Below, piece after piece: positions 1-7,438 of a stretch of DNA of 35,496 nt; positions within the stretch are counted from its first letter, which is position 1, and each line of letters starts with the position of its first letter. Origin of the DNA: Chitinivibrionales bacterium (GTDB lineage: Bacteria; Fibrobacterota; Chitinivibrionia; Chitinivibrionales; WJMI01); NCBI GenBank assembly GCA_014728015.1, contig WJMI01000180.1, positions 1-35,496 on the forward strand, read 5' to 3'. Under the pieces are notes generated by a model that had not been told where the DNA came from, did no database searches, and saw only the letters and a list, made by a program, of their open reading frames with translations. A program made the position numbers and the translations under genes.

Positions 1-4
1 GCGC

Positions 5-1561
5 ATGCGTAAACAATGCATGACAACACCTACTGCCATGGTCGGGGCAATCTGCGTTTTCGGCATCTCGCTCTTCTCGAGCTTCATACTCCCGTCACTG
101 CTACAACCTGCATTTGACGGGCCGGACGGCGCGCTCTGGGTCCGTCCCTTCACGATATGGATCGGGTTGGTCGCCGCCGTGTTCTGTATTCTGTTGCCGC
201 TCGCCCGCGCCCGCTTCAGGGATACCGAATCGATATTGTTGCTGGGCACCGCCTTTTTCCTGGGGGGGGTTCTTCTGTTCGTGGGTATCCAGAGGTTCAG
301 TTCAGGTCTGCGGGAATTGGAGTCCTTTCATGAAGGACGATGCCTGCGAATTGGCCTTGGCGTGCCGCTTTTTCCCGATCCGGAAAAAGCACCCCTCGGC
401 AGCTACTACACTCCGTTGCTGTACGTGCTCGGCGGAGTTCTTTACCGGGTATTTCCCGGCGCGTCGGGCTATGGACGTCTCATTTCTCTGAGCGCCGTGG
501 CGGTTACCGCAGCGTTTGCTTTCGTGATTGCACGCATGCACTTTAGGTCGGAAAAGGCAGGCCTATGGGCATGTACACTGTTCCTGGGTACGTACAGTAT
601 CATGGGAAAGATGTATGACTGGGTGCTGGTCGATCCGCTGATGATGTGCCTGCTTGTTGTGTCGCTATACTTCCTAATGAAAGATACGCCGAGGGGGGAC
701 TTCTCTGCTCTCTGGTTCGCGGGGCTGGCGTGCTTGACAAAACAGACCGCGCTGCTACCATTTGCCGTTGTTCTGGCGTTTGCCGTCACACGTCGCCGTC
801 CTTGGTGGGTGTATACGCCGGTCGTGTGCTGGATCTTGCTCGGCGGAGTGATGATCGCTGCAACGGATGGGCGCGCGTGGCTTTATCTGGTGGCCGAGAG
901 AACAGGACAAAACTTCAAGTCATGGCCACATCCAGATGCCATGATGCGCTTGTTTGTCTTTCAACTCCCTCTCTGGGCTATGGCTGCGCTTTCCCTCCGG
1001 CGGAATCGGAGCGTGCGATTTGAGATATGTTCGGTGTCCGTTCTTCTCATCTGTATTGCCGGTGCCTGGAAAGGGGGAGGGTGGATCAACACCGTGTTTC
1101 CATTCGAGCCGTTCCTCTGCGTCGCCGCCGCGGGCATTGCGGGAAAATGGAAACTGCTGGGGGTAGTCCAATTAGTGCTGGGCATTTACAATCCGTTCGC
1201 GACAATCTACCCGTGGGCGACTATCCGAAATCCGGATCAACGGGCGGTCACAATTGCGCGATCGGTTGATGGTGATGTTTGGTTTCCGGCGCAGCCGTAT
1301 CTCTACGGCCGAGCTGGCAAGCCTGTCTGGGAGGACTTCGGTTCGCTCGAGGCCCGTGCGGCAGGTGGTATACCACCCCCGGATCGATTCATGACGGCAC
1401 TGCAACGGAAGCATTTCGAGTGCATTATCATGCGGCGGGGGGGAGCATTTTGGTTTGGCAGCGTTTCACCCGCGATACACCAAGCCGTTACCTGCAACTA
1501 CATGCAGCGCACTCAAGGCGAACTCATCATCTTCGAGCCCACAGTCGAAACATCGCCGTGA
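5..1561 (+). CDS. Polytopic membrane glycosyltransferase-like protein (GT39/GT83 type)
   Basis: 518 aa with about ten strongly hydrophobic segments, starting with one at about residues 10-33. The overall plan is that of the polyprenyl-phosphate-sugar-dependent GT-C glycosyltransferases (ArnT/PMT-like): many membrane spans, a long first loop containing an acidic stretch and a PLGSYYTPLLY segment, and a soluble C-terminal part (about 415-518). Such enzymes move a sugar from a lipid carrier to an acceptor on the outer face of the inner membrane. I see no residue pattern that fixes the acceptor. The window begins only 4 bases before the first ATG, so the true start may be this one, the internal Met6, or upstream. 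The next gene starts 70 bases downstream behind its own candidate promoter, so it need not be co-transcribed. Family assignment is by topology and is moderate; it could be another polytopic protein. Confidence 0.6.
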   Translation: MRKQCMTTPTAMVGAICVFGISLFSSFILPSLLQPAFDGPDGALWVRPFTIWIGLVAAVFCILLPLARARFRDTESILLLGTAFFLGGVLLFVGIQRFSSGLRELESFHEGRCLRIGLGVPLFPDPEKAPLGSYYTPLLYVLGGVLYRVFPGASGYGRLISLSAVAVTAAFAFVIARMHFRSEKAGLWACTLFLGTYSIMGKMYDWVLVDPLMMCLLVVSLYFLMKDTPRGDFSALWFAGLACLTKQTALLPFAVVLAFAVTRRRPWWVYTPVVCWILLGGVMIAATDGRAWLYLVAERTGQNFKSWPHPDAMMRLFVFQLPLWAMAALSLRRNRSVRFEICSVSVLLICIAGAWKGGGWINTVFPFEPFLCVAAAGIAGKWKLLGVVQLVLGIYNPFATIYPWATIRNPDQRAVTIARSVDGDVWFPAQPYLYGRAGKPVWEDFGSLEARAAGGIPPPDRFMTALQRKHFECIIMRRGGAFWFGSVSPAIHQAVTCNYMQRTQGELIIFEPTVETSP

Positions 1562-1568
1562 TCGTGTC

Positions 1569-1590
1569 GCCGAAGCGAATATCGCTCGGC
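1569..1590. repeat. Bulged inverted repeat between the GT-like gene and deoR
   Basis: GCCG-a-AGCGA / TCGCT-CGGC forms a nine-base-pair stem with one bulged A and a three-base loop (ata). It lies just after the stop of the upstream gene and upstream of the DeoR-family gene. It has no T-run, so it could be a weak terminator hairpin or a repressor operator; the sequence alone does not decide. Confidence 0.35.
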
Positions 1591-1594
1591 CGAG

Positions 1595-1622
1595 TCGACC
1601 GACGCCGCTACTGACGTATATT
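1595..1622 (+). promoter_or_regulatory. Candidate sigma70-type promoter for the deoR-family gene
   Basis: TCGACC (4/6 to TTGACA), 16 bases, then TATATT (5/6 to TATAAT). The -10 ends only nine bases before the ATG at 1632, and no Shine-Dalgarno sequence lies between them, so the transcript would be leaderless or nearly so. Pattern match only. Confidence 0.35.
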
Positions 1623-1631
1623 CTACCCCCT

Positions 1632-2414
1632 ATGGGTCACGCGTTCGAGCTCCGCAAGAAATATATCCTCGGCAAGATCGACCAGGAATCCTCTGTCCTG
1701 GTCAAAGACATCGCCGACGAGCTTGGTGTTTCCGAAACCACTATCCGTCGCGATCTTAACGAGCTTGATTCCCGGAAACTCATCCGGCAGGTCTACGGCG
1801 GCGCCGTGCGTATCGAGCGGTCGTCACGCTCGTTCCGGTTCGCATGGGCCAATCGAAGCACGCAGGAGATCGAGGCAAAGAAGCGCATTGGGCGCCGCGC
1901 GGCATCGTTTGTGCAGGATGACGATATCCTGTATATCGATCCGGGCACCACAAGCTGGGAGATGATCCCGTACCTCAAGGAGAAGCGCAATCTCACGATT
2001 ATCAGCAATTCGGTCCGCCTCCAGCAGTGCATGGAGTTCATCGGGCATCATAATATTATCCAGCTTGGCGGTACGTTTCGCCCGGATCGCCTCGATACGG
2101 TTGGTACGCTCGCAATCTTGGGCCTGGAGCAGCTTCGGGGCTACAAGGCGTTTCAGGGCGGTGATGGCATGGATATCGAGTTCGGGCTTTCGGCGATAGA
2201 CCACGAAAGCGCGCTCATCGCAAAAACCGCGCTGGACAAGGCCCGCCAGGTGTTCGTGATTGCCGATCACACCAAATTCGAAAGCCCCTCGATGCTCTTC
2301 AAGATCGCCGACATCGATAACATAGACTATATCATAACCGATCGGCCGCTCAGCAGCCAGTGGAACCAGACCTGCGAGCGGTCGAATATCAACGTGATAT
2401 TTGCGGAAGGATAG
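1632..2414 (+). CDS. DeoR-family sugar-phosphate-responsive repressor
   Basis: 260 aa from the ATG at 1632. The ORF track starts at 1455, but its first 59 residues overlap the upstream gene and are low complexity, while the helix-turn-helix begins right after Met60 (ELRKKYILGKI...). Residues about 5-60 form the DeoR HTH (VLVKDIADELGVSETTIRRDL, here with the usual LNELDSRKLI..VYGGA wing). Residues about 80-240 form the DeoRC sensor, with a DPGTTS sugar-phosphate loop (usually DSGTTT), then GGTFRP, DIEFGLS and IADHTKFES. The family usually represses carbohydrate operons and is released by a phosphorylated intermediate. It is nine bases upstream of the SorE-like dehydrogenase and probably controls the following three genes. 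There is no Shine-Dalgarno before the ATG. Confidence 0.9.
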   Translation: MGHAFELRKKYILGKIDQESSVLVKDIADELGVSETTIRRDLNELDSRKLIRQVYGGAVRIERSSRSFRFAWANRSTQEIEAKKRIGRRAASFVQDDDILYIDPGTTSWEMIPYLKEKRNLTIISNSVRLQQCMEFIGHHNIIQLGGTFRPDRLDTVGTLAILGLEQLRGYKAFQGGDGMDIEFGLSAIDHESALIAKTALDKARQVFVIADHTKFESPSMLFKIADIDNIDYIITDRPLSSQWNQTCERSNINVIFAEG

Positions 2415-2423
2415 TTTCTGCTC

Positions 2424-3695
2424 ATGAAAACACTCGCGCTCAGGCTCTACGGAAAAAACGACCTTCGGCTGGAGGAGTTCGAACTCCCGAAAATGCATGA
2501 CGACGAAATCCTGGCGGATATTGTCACCAACAGCATCTGCATGTCGTCGCACAAGGCGGTCGCCCAGGGACCGGACCACCAGAAAGTGCCCAACGATATC
2601 GCGCAGAACCCCGTCATCGTCGGGCACGAGTTCTGCGGGACCCTGCTCGAGGTCGGCTCCAGGTGGAAAGACACGTTCAAGCCGGGCCAGAAGTACAGCG
2701 TGCAGCCCGCGCTGAATTATCCGGGAAGGGGCCCTGATGCGCCGGGCTATTCGTTCCACTATATCGGCGGGCAGGCCACGAAGGTGATCATTCCCAAGGA
2801 AGTGCTTGAAATGGACTGTCTGCTTCCGTATGACGGCGACGGGTTTTTCAAGGCATCGCTTTCCGAGCCGGTGAGCTGTATTATCGGGGGTTTCAACGCG
2901 CAGATTCATCGGGAACGCGGCAACTATAGGCCGACCATGGGTATCGCAAAAGGCGGTGCCATGGCTATCCTTGCCGGCGCGGGCCCCATGGGTCTCGGGG
3001 CGGTCGATTATGCGCTGCACGGCCCGCGGCAGCCCCGCCTGCTCGTGGTGACTGATATCGACCAGGCGCGTCTGGATAGGATGAACCAGCTGTATCCGGT
3101 CGAGAAAGGTAGGGAGCTGGGCGTGGATCTGCAGTATGTAAACACCCGTGATGTCGATGCCGTGGCGCATCTCAAGGGGCTCAACGGCGGGAAAGGGTAC
3201 GACGATGTGTTCGTGTTCGCGCCGGTGGTCCCGCTCGTAGAGCAGGCCAGCGCGCTCCTGGGATACATGGGGTGCATAAACTTCTTCGCAGGCCCCGCCG
3301 ACAAGAGTTTCACCGCGCCGATTAACTTCTATGACGTTCACTACAATCTGCACCATGTCGCGGGATCGTCGGGCGGCAATACCGATGACATGCGCGAGGC
3401 CCTGGATCTCATGGGCAGGGGTTTGCTGGATCCGGCGGTCATGATCACGCATGTGGGCGGTATCGACAGCGCCGCGGAAACCATCAAGAACCTGCCGAGC
3501 ATTCCCGGCGGGAAAAAGCTCATTTACACGAACAAGGCCATGCCGCTGACCGCGCTCGAGGATTTTGAGATGATCGGTGAGCGCGACCCGTTTTTCGCGG
3601 AGCTGGCCGCTATCATTGCAAAGAGCAAGGGATTATGGTCGGTCGAGGCGGAGCAGTATGTACTCGATCATGCTACCCCTATCAACGTTTCTTGA
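2424..3695 (+). CDS. Zinc-dependent medium-chain dehydrogenase, L-sorbose-1-phosphate reductase (SorE)-like
   Basis: 423 aa alcohol/polyol dehydrogenase of the MDR superfamily. Cys39 (NSICMSSHK) and the GHEFCG motif (His68, Glu69) match the catalytic zinc ligands. SLSEPVSCI at about 146-154 matches the EP motif of sorbitol/threonine dehydrogenases, and LAGAGPMGLGAV (about 183-194) is the dinucleotide-binding loop. The length and the long middle region (about 195-300) resemble L-sorbose-1-phosphate reductase-type proteins more than short sorbitol dehydrogenases. The expected reaction is NAD(P)-linked oxidation or reduction of a polyol, ketose or their phosphates in the cytoplasm. Its place between a DeoR regulator and a FucI-family isomerase suggests a sugar pathway. 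Spacing is nine bases from deoR and 32 bases to the PHP gene, so an operon is likely. The exact substrate is unknown. Confidence 0.85.
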   Translation: MKTLALRLYGKNDLRLEEFELPKMHDDEILADIVTNSICMSSHKAVAQGPDHQKVPNDIAQNPVIVGHEFCGTLLEVGSRWKDTFKPGQKYSVQPALNYPGRGPDAPGYSFHYIGGQATKVIIPKEVLEMDCLLPYDGDGFFKASLSEPVSCIIGGFNAQIHRERGNYRPTMGIAKGGAMAILAGAGPMGLGAVDYALHGPRQPRLLVVTDIDQARLDRMNQLYPVEKGRELGVDLQYVNTRDVDAVAHLKGLNGGKGYDDVFVFAPVVPLVEQASALLGYMGCINFFAGPADKSFTAPINFYDVHYNLHHVAGSSGGNTDDMREALDLMGRGLLDPAVMITHVGGIDSAAETIKNLPSIPGGKKLIYTNKAMPLTALEDFEMIGERDPFFAELAAIIAKSKGLWSVEAEQYVLDHATPINVS

Positions 3696-3727
3696 AATAA
3701 CAAGCCGTTTACACAGGAAAGGACCGT

Positions 3728-4894
3728 ATGTCTCTCACAAAGCCGTTGCGCGTTAACAGTCATATTCATTCTCCCTACTCGTTCTCCGCGTTCGATTCGG
3801 TGGAGCAGGCGGTAACACTGGCCCGCGAGCAGGGCGTTGCCGCGCTTGGGCTCAGCGATTTCAACCTGGTTGACGGCCACGAAGAATTCGCCGGTCTCTG
3901 CGCCCGGTACGGGGTCTATCCGCTGTTCAACATGGAAACCATCACGCTGGTCCGTGAAGACAAAGACAGGGGATTTCGCTACAACGACGGCAACCCCGGC
4001 ATTATCTATTTCTGCTGCGAGGCGCTCGACCATCCGGCGAGTTTTTCGCAGGCTTCCCGCGACAGACTGCATACGTTGTGGGCCGGCACCCAGAGCCGCA
4101 TGCGGGAAATGATCGCCAACGTTAACAGGCATTTTGCAGCCAGCGGCCTGGATGTGTCTTTCGATTACGAGTCGATGCGGGAGCGGTTTGCCAAAAACAC
4201 GGTACGCGAGCGGCATCTGGCCAAGGCGATATTCCATGCAGTTGTCGAGCGCTGGCCCGATCGCGCCGAAGCTCTTGACGCGCTGGAGAAGGCGATGGGC
4301 ACCCGCGCCGTGGACCTGGGGGACCCCATGGGCGCGCAGGGGACCATTCGCGGCGCGCTTCTGAAAGCCGGGAAACCGTGCTATGTCGAGGAAGACCTCG
4401 ATGCGTTCATGACGCCTGCCGAGGCGCGGGAGCTGGTCCTTGACGGCGGCGGCGTGCCGTGCTACCCGATCTGGATCGATGACCGGGCGGGGTACAGCGA
4501 ATACGAGAAAGATCCGGATGCGCTGGCGGATACGCTTCTTCGGATGGGATTCCATTGCGTGGAGTTCATTCCCCTGCGAAACGATTACGATCATTTCAAA
4601 TCGTACGTATTGCGCATGCACGAGCGCGGTTTCAATGTGATATTCGGCACCGAGCATAACACCCCGAAGCTCATACCGCTTTATCCCATGGCCTACGGCG
4701 ATGTGGAATTCGACGAAGAAATCATGCGCATCGGGTACCGGGGCATCTGCGTTCTGGCCGCGCACCAGGAGCGGCGCCGGCAGGGACAGGACGGGTATGT
4801 CGACCGGCAGGGCGAGCGCCAGATTGCGCCCGGCGACATGGACGCTTTCGCGCATATCGGCGACGAGGCCATTCGCAGGGCCATTGACGTGTAG
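3728..4894 (+). CDS. PHP-domain protein with altered second metal motif
   Basis: 388 aa, start set by AGGAAAGGA 6-14 bases before the ATG. The N-terminus has a PHP motif I (NSHIHSPYS, His12 and His14), followed by a phase-shifted motif II: GLSDFNLVDGHEEF at 42-54, where most PHP proteins have TDHDT. The usual His of that motif is Phe45 here. FNMETI (Glu70) sits where the motif III Glu is expected, and GTEHNTP (Glu309, His310) near the end may supply late ligands. PHP domains are trinuclear-metal phosphoesterases or lactonases. In this operon a role on a sugar lactone or sugar phosphate would make sense, but this is inference. The middle of the protein (about 110-290) is not recognised. Weakened or altered metal chemistry is possible. 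Confidence 0.75.
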   Translation: MSLTKPLRVNSHIHSPYSFSAFDSVEQAVTLAREQGVAALGLSDFNLVDGHEEFAGLCARYGVYPLFNMETITLVREDKDRGFRYNDGNPGIIYFCCEALDHPASFSQASRDRLHTLWAGTQSRMREMIANVNRHFAASGLDVSFDYESMRERFAKNTVRERHLAKAIFHAVVERWPDRAEALDALEKAMGTRAVDLGDPMGAQGTIRGALLKAGKPCYVEEDLDAFMTPAEARELVLDGGGVPCYPIWIDDRAGYSEYEKDPDALADTLLRMGFHCVEFIPLRNDYDHFKSYVLRMHERGFNVIFGTEHNTPKLIPLYPMAYGDVEFDEEIMRIGYRGICVLAAHQERRRQGQDGYVDRQGERQIAPGDMDAFAHIGDEAIRRAIDV

Positions 4895-4927
4895 TCTTGC
4901 CCATCCGCACCTCCCGCAATCGCAGCC

Positions 4928-4941
4928 CGGACCGCTGTCCG
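4928..4941. repeat. Small hairpin in the leader of the FucI-like gene
   Basis: CGGAC-cgct-GTCCG is a perfect five-base-pair stem with a four-base loop in the 124-base gap before the FucI-like gene. It is followed by an AT-rich TATATATTAT stretch and, later, a T7 run just before the GAAGGAG ribosome site. It could contribute to an internal promoter or attenuator; the evidence is weak. Confidence 0.25.
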
Positions 4942-5018
4942 CACTATCTTATATATTATGCCTCGTTGTGTGAGTGCCCTGAAACATCCCCCTGCGGTTT
5001 TTTTGAAGGAGTTGTAGT

Positions 5019-6875
5019 ATGTCCACGCGTCCTCACTTCGAAGCCCTGGCCAAGCGGGCCAGATCATTTAAAGCATCGTCACGCCGCCTGGTCGGCCATG
5101 TGCCTACAATCGCGATCACGCCGGTGGCTGACGGCCGTACCGGCGCGTACGAGTACAATGTGGAGCGCACCTGGGGAATGGTCCAGCGGGTATACGACCT
5201 TATCGTCGGTCATGTCCGGCTCTATGACGGGCTCGCCCCGAATGTGGTTGTGGCCCCGGAAATCGTATACGGCGCGCGGACCGGTGCCCTTGCCCAGGAA
5301 TACTACGCCACGCAGGGCGTCAGCGCCAACATATTCGTGAGCCGATCGTGGGCGTACAGCGACGAGCTCATGTCGGCATGCATGGGCATTGGCAGCGCCG
5401 AGTGGCAGATCGCCGCCTACGGCCTGAACCAGACCGATCGCCCGGGCGCGGTATGGCTCAAGGCGTTCTGCGCTGCCATGGACGAGAAGCGCCGGCCGAT
5501 ATTCTGTATCTACAATCCCGACCTCGAATCAGAAGAGGGCGAACTGGCGCCGTTCGTGCGCGATCGCATTCTCCGGTTTGCCCGGTGCGCGGTCGCGGCG
5601 GCCGAGATGCGCGGCAAGAACTATCTGGGTGTAGGCGGCGTGTCCATGGGCATCATCGGCTCCGACGTGCGGCGTAACCTGCTGCACCACTACTTCGGTA
5701 TGGGCAGCGCATCGGTTGACATGTCTCTTTTGCGCGGCCGGATTGACAAGGGGTTCTACGATCACGAAGAGGCGGAGCGGGCGTTTCGGTTCATGAAACG
5801 GCGCTTCAGGTATTCGTTTGGCGAGGGCGCCCGGCCGCTGTCCGGCGACGACCTTCTGAAGACCAGCATCATCATGGCGCTTATCGTGCGCGATCTGATG
5901 GTGGGCAATCCGCGCCTGGCCAGCAAGAAGAACGGCAGAAGCCAGGGATTCACCGGCGACGTAGAGCACGCGCAGGGGTTTAACGCTATTGCCGCGGGCA
6001 CGCAGGGACAGCGGCAGTGGACCGACCTGTATCCCAATTTCGACATGTGCGAATCGATTCTCTCCAGCACGTTCGACTGGGACGGGTTCCGGCCGCCGTA
6101 CATCGTGGCAACGGAGAACGACTCGAAGAACGCGATCGGCATGCTTGCGGCATACCTTTTGACCGGCGGCATGCCCCAGCTGTTCGCCGACATCCGCACG
6201 AACTGGACCGCGGAGAGTGTCAAGAAGGCCACGGGAAAAGACGTATCAAAAATCGCGCCCAACGGGTTTATTGACAAGAGAAATTCAGGCGCCGGCGCGC
6301 TGGACTACGCGGTCGACATGTTCGCCACTACGGGAGAGAAAAGCGGGCACGCGTGCCGGCTCATGGAAAAGCTCCGTTCGAACAAGAGCGCGCAGAAAAA
6401 GCATATTACCGCGGCAATAGAGAATACCATGTACATGGCGGCATCGCTTACCTATTTCCCCGGCGACGGCCTGTCGAGTCACTACCGCACGCCGGGCGGG
6501 GTGCCAATGACCGCGTACCGCTACAATGTGGTTGACAACATGGTGACCTGCTCGGTGGTCGAGGGCGCAACGGTCGAGCTGCCCAAGGCGGTTGCCGCGC
6601 ATGTCAGCACCGTGACCGACAAGACCTGGCCGGAAAGCTACTGGGTCCCCCGGGACATGACGTCGTTCGAATACATGTCCCGTATCGGGCCCAACCACGA
6701 TGCCAACAGCTTCGGGCTCATCGGCGCCGACCTGATCACGCTCAACGCGATGCTGCGTATCCCGGTCGACATGCACAATGTGCCGAAGGACCAGATATTC
6801 CGGCCGACCATGTGGGACCGCTACGGCGGAAATGATTTCCTGGTGTGCGAAAAGCTGGGGCCCAATTACATCTGA
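5019..6875 (+). CDS. L-fucose/D-arabinose isomerase family protein (FucI-like)
   Basis: 618 aa, slightly longer than the roughly 590 aa of enterobacterial FucI. The start is set by GAAGGAG a few bases upstream. Family blocks are clear: GVGGVSMGIIGS (204-215), RGRID (239-243), QGFNAIAAGTQGQRQWTDLYPN (319-340), VATENDS (363-369), FADIRT (389-394), GPNHD (557-561) and MLRIPVDMHNV (578-588). By comparison with remembered E. coli FucI, Glu337, Asp361 and His528 (Mn ligands and acid-base residues) correspond to Glu366, Asp391 and His560 here, so the active site is intact. Such enzymes interconvert aldoses and ketoses, for example L-fucose and L-fuculose, in the cytoplasm. The N-terminal third is the least conserved part, so the sugar may differ from fucose. 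It ends the deoR cassette; no fuculokinase or aldolase follows. Confidence 0.88.
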   Translation: MSTRPHFEALAKRARSFKASSRRLVGHVPTIAITPVADGRTGAYEYNVERTWGMVQRVYDLIVGHVRLYDGLAPNVVVAPEIVYGARTGALAQEYYATQGVSANIFVSRSWAYSDELMSACMGIGSAEWQIAAYGLNQTDRPGAVWLKAFCAAMDEKRRPIFCIYNPDLESEEGELAPFVRDRILRFARCAVAAAEMRGKNYLGVGGVSMGIIGSDVRRNLLHHYFGMGSASVDMSLLRGRIDKGFYDHEEAERAFRFMKRRFRYSFGEGARPLSGDDLLKTSIIMALIVRDLMVGNPRLASKKNGRSQGFTGDVEHAQGFNAIAAGTQGQRQWTDLYPNFDMCESILSSTFDWDGFRPPYIVATENDSKNAIGMLAAYLLTGGMPQLFADIRTNWTAESVKKATGKDVSKIAPNGFIDKRNSGAGALDYAVDMFATTGEKSGHACRLMEKLRSNKSAQKKHITAAIENTMYMAASLTYFPGDGLSSHYRTPGGVPMTAYRYNVVDNMVTCSVVEGATVELPKAVAAHVSTVTDKTWPESYWVPRDMTSFEYMSRIGPNHDANSFGLIGADLITLNAMLRIPVDMHNVPKDQIFRPTMWDRYGGNDFLVCEKLGPNYI

Positions 6876-6905
6876 ACCGGGCATGCAATTCGGCGGGGGA
6901 GACGA

Positions 6906-6941
6906 TTTCCGGCGCGAGAGGCTACCCGATCGCGCCGGAAA
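6906..6941. terminator. Strong hairpin after the FucI-like gene
   Basis: TTTCCGGCGCG and CGCGCCGGAAA form a perfect 11-base-pair stem (6906-6916 with 6931-6941) around a 14-base loop, 31 bases after the stop codon. No T-run follows, so it may act as a weak terminator or an mRNA-end stabiliser separating the sugar operon from the YkgJ-like gene. Confidence 0.5.
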
Positions 6942-6983
6942 AGGTGATACCGTTATACTCTGCATCCAGAGAGACAGGGGACC

Positions 6984-7379
6984 ATGACGCGAGAGAACAT
7001 ACAGCTCAACGACTGCCTGGCATGCGGCGCGCAATGCTGCCGTCACGTAGCAATGCAGACCGAGACGCCGCGCTGCAAGCGTGAATATGACAACATCCGC
7101 TGGTTTCTCATGCACGAGAACGTGAACGTGTTCGTTGATGACGAGAACGACTGGCTGGTGGAATTCAAGACGCGATGCTCGCATCTGCGCGCGGACAACA
7201 CCTGCGAAATTTATCCCGACCGGCCCAGCGTGTGCCGGGACTATCCGCCGCCCGGGTCGCCGTGCGAATACGGCGATGCGGACCCGCCGCACAAAGTGCT
7301 CTTTACCACGGCGCGGGAATTCGAAGAGTACCTGGAGCGCAAAGGTATCGACTGGCGGTACAAAAAAAACGAGCCGTAG
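6984..7379 (+). CDS. YkgJ-family cysteine-cluster protein
   Basis: 131 aa with the pattern of the YkgJ/UPF0153 family. There is an N-terminal CLACGAQCC (Cys11, 14, 18, 19), then TRCSHLRADNTCEIYPDRPSVCRDYPP and a final GSPCEYG, giving eight or more cysteines in the usual order. The family is thought to bind zinc or an Fe-S cluster through these residues; the molecular role is unknown. It has no signal peptide or membrane segment. AGGGGACC lies close before the ATG. The gene stands alone between a hairpin and a convergent gene, and the last codons (Lys-Lys-Asn-Glu-Pro) coincide with the opposing gene's terminator. Confidence 0.85.
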   Translation: MTRENIQLNDCLACGAQCCRHVAMQTETPRCKREYDNIRWFLMHENVNVFVDDENDWLVEFKTRCSHLRADNTCEIYPDRPSVCRDYPPPGSPCEYGDADPPHKVLFTTAREFEEYLERKGIDWRYKKNEP

Positions 7380-7405
7380 GGAGTCCCCTCTTCTCCCCAC
7401 GGCTC
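7362..7405 (-). terminator. Intrinsic terminator of the giant TPR gene, inside the end of the ykgJ-like gene
   Basis: Read on the minus strand, GAGCCGT (7405-7399) pairs with ACGGCTC (7377-7371), with a further CCC/GGG pairing inside, and is followed directly by a run of eight T (7369-7362). This is a textbook rho-independent terminator 34 bases beyond the TPR stop codon. The A8 on the plus strand encodes Lys-Lys in the YkgJ-like protein, so the two convergent genes share this DNA. Confidence 0.8.
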
Positions 7406-7438
7406 TGCACACTATGCGAACCCGGCGCTATCCGGGGG

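Noticed and set aside
1824-3452. 542-aa minus-strand ORF
   Set aside because: It is a shadow across deoR and the dehydrogenase, both of which have clear family motifs on the plus strand.
5688-5810. Apparent loss of catalytic Glu and Asp in the FucI-like protein, from aligning VDMSLLRGRID with E. coli VDMTELRRRID
   Set aside because: Counting back from the E. coli C-terminus puts the true ligands (Glu337, Asp361, His528) at ATENDS, FADVRT and GANHG, all of which are conserved here (Glu366, Asp391, His560).
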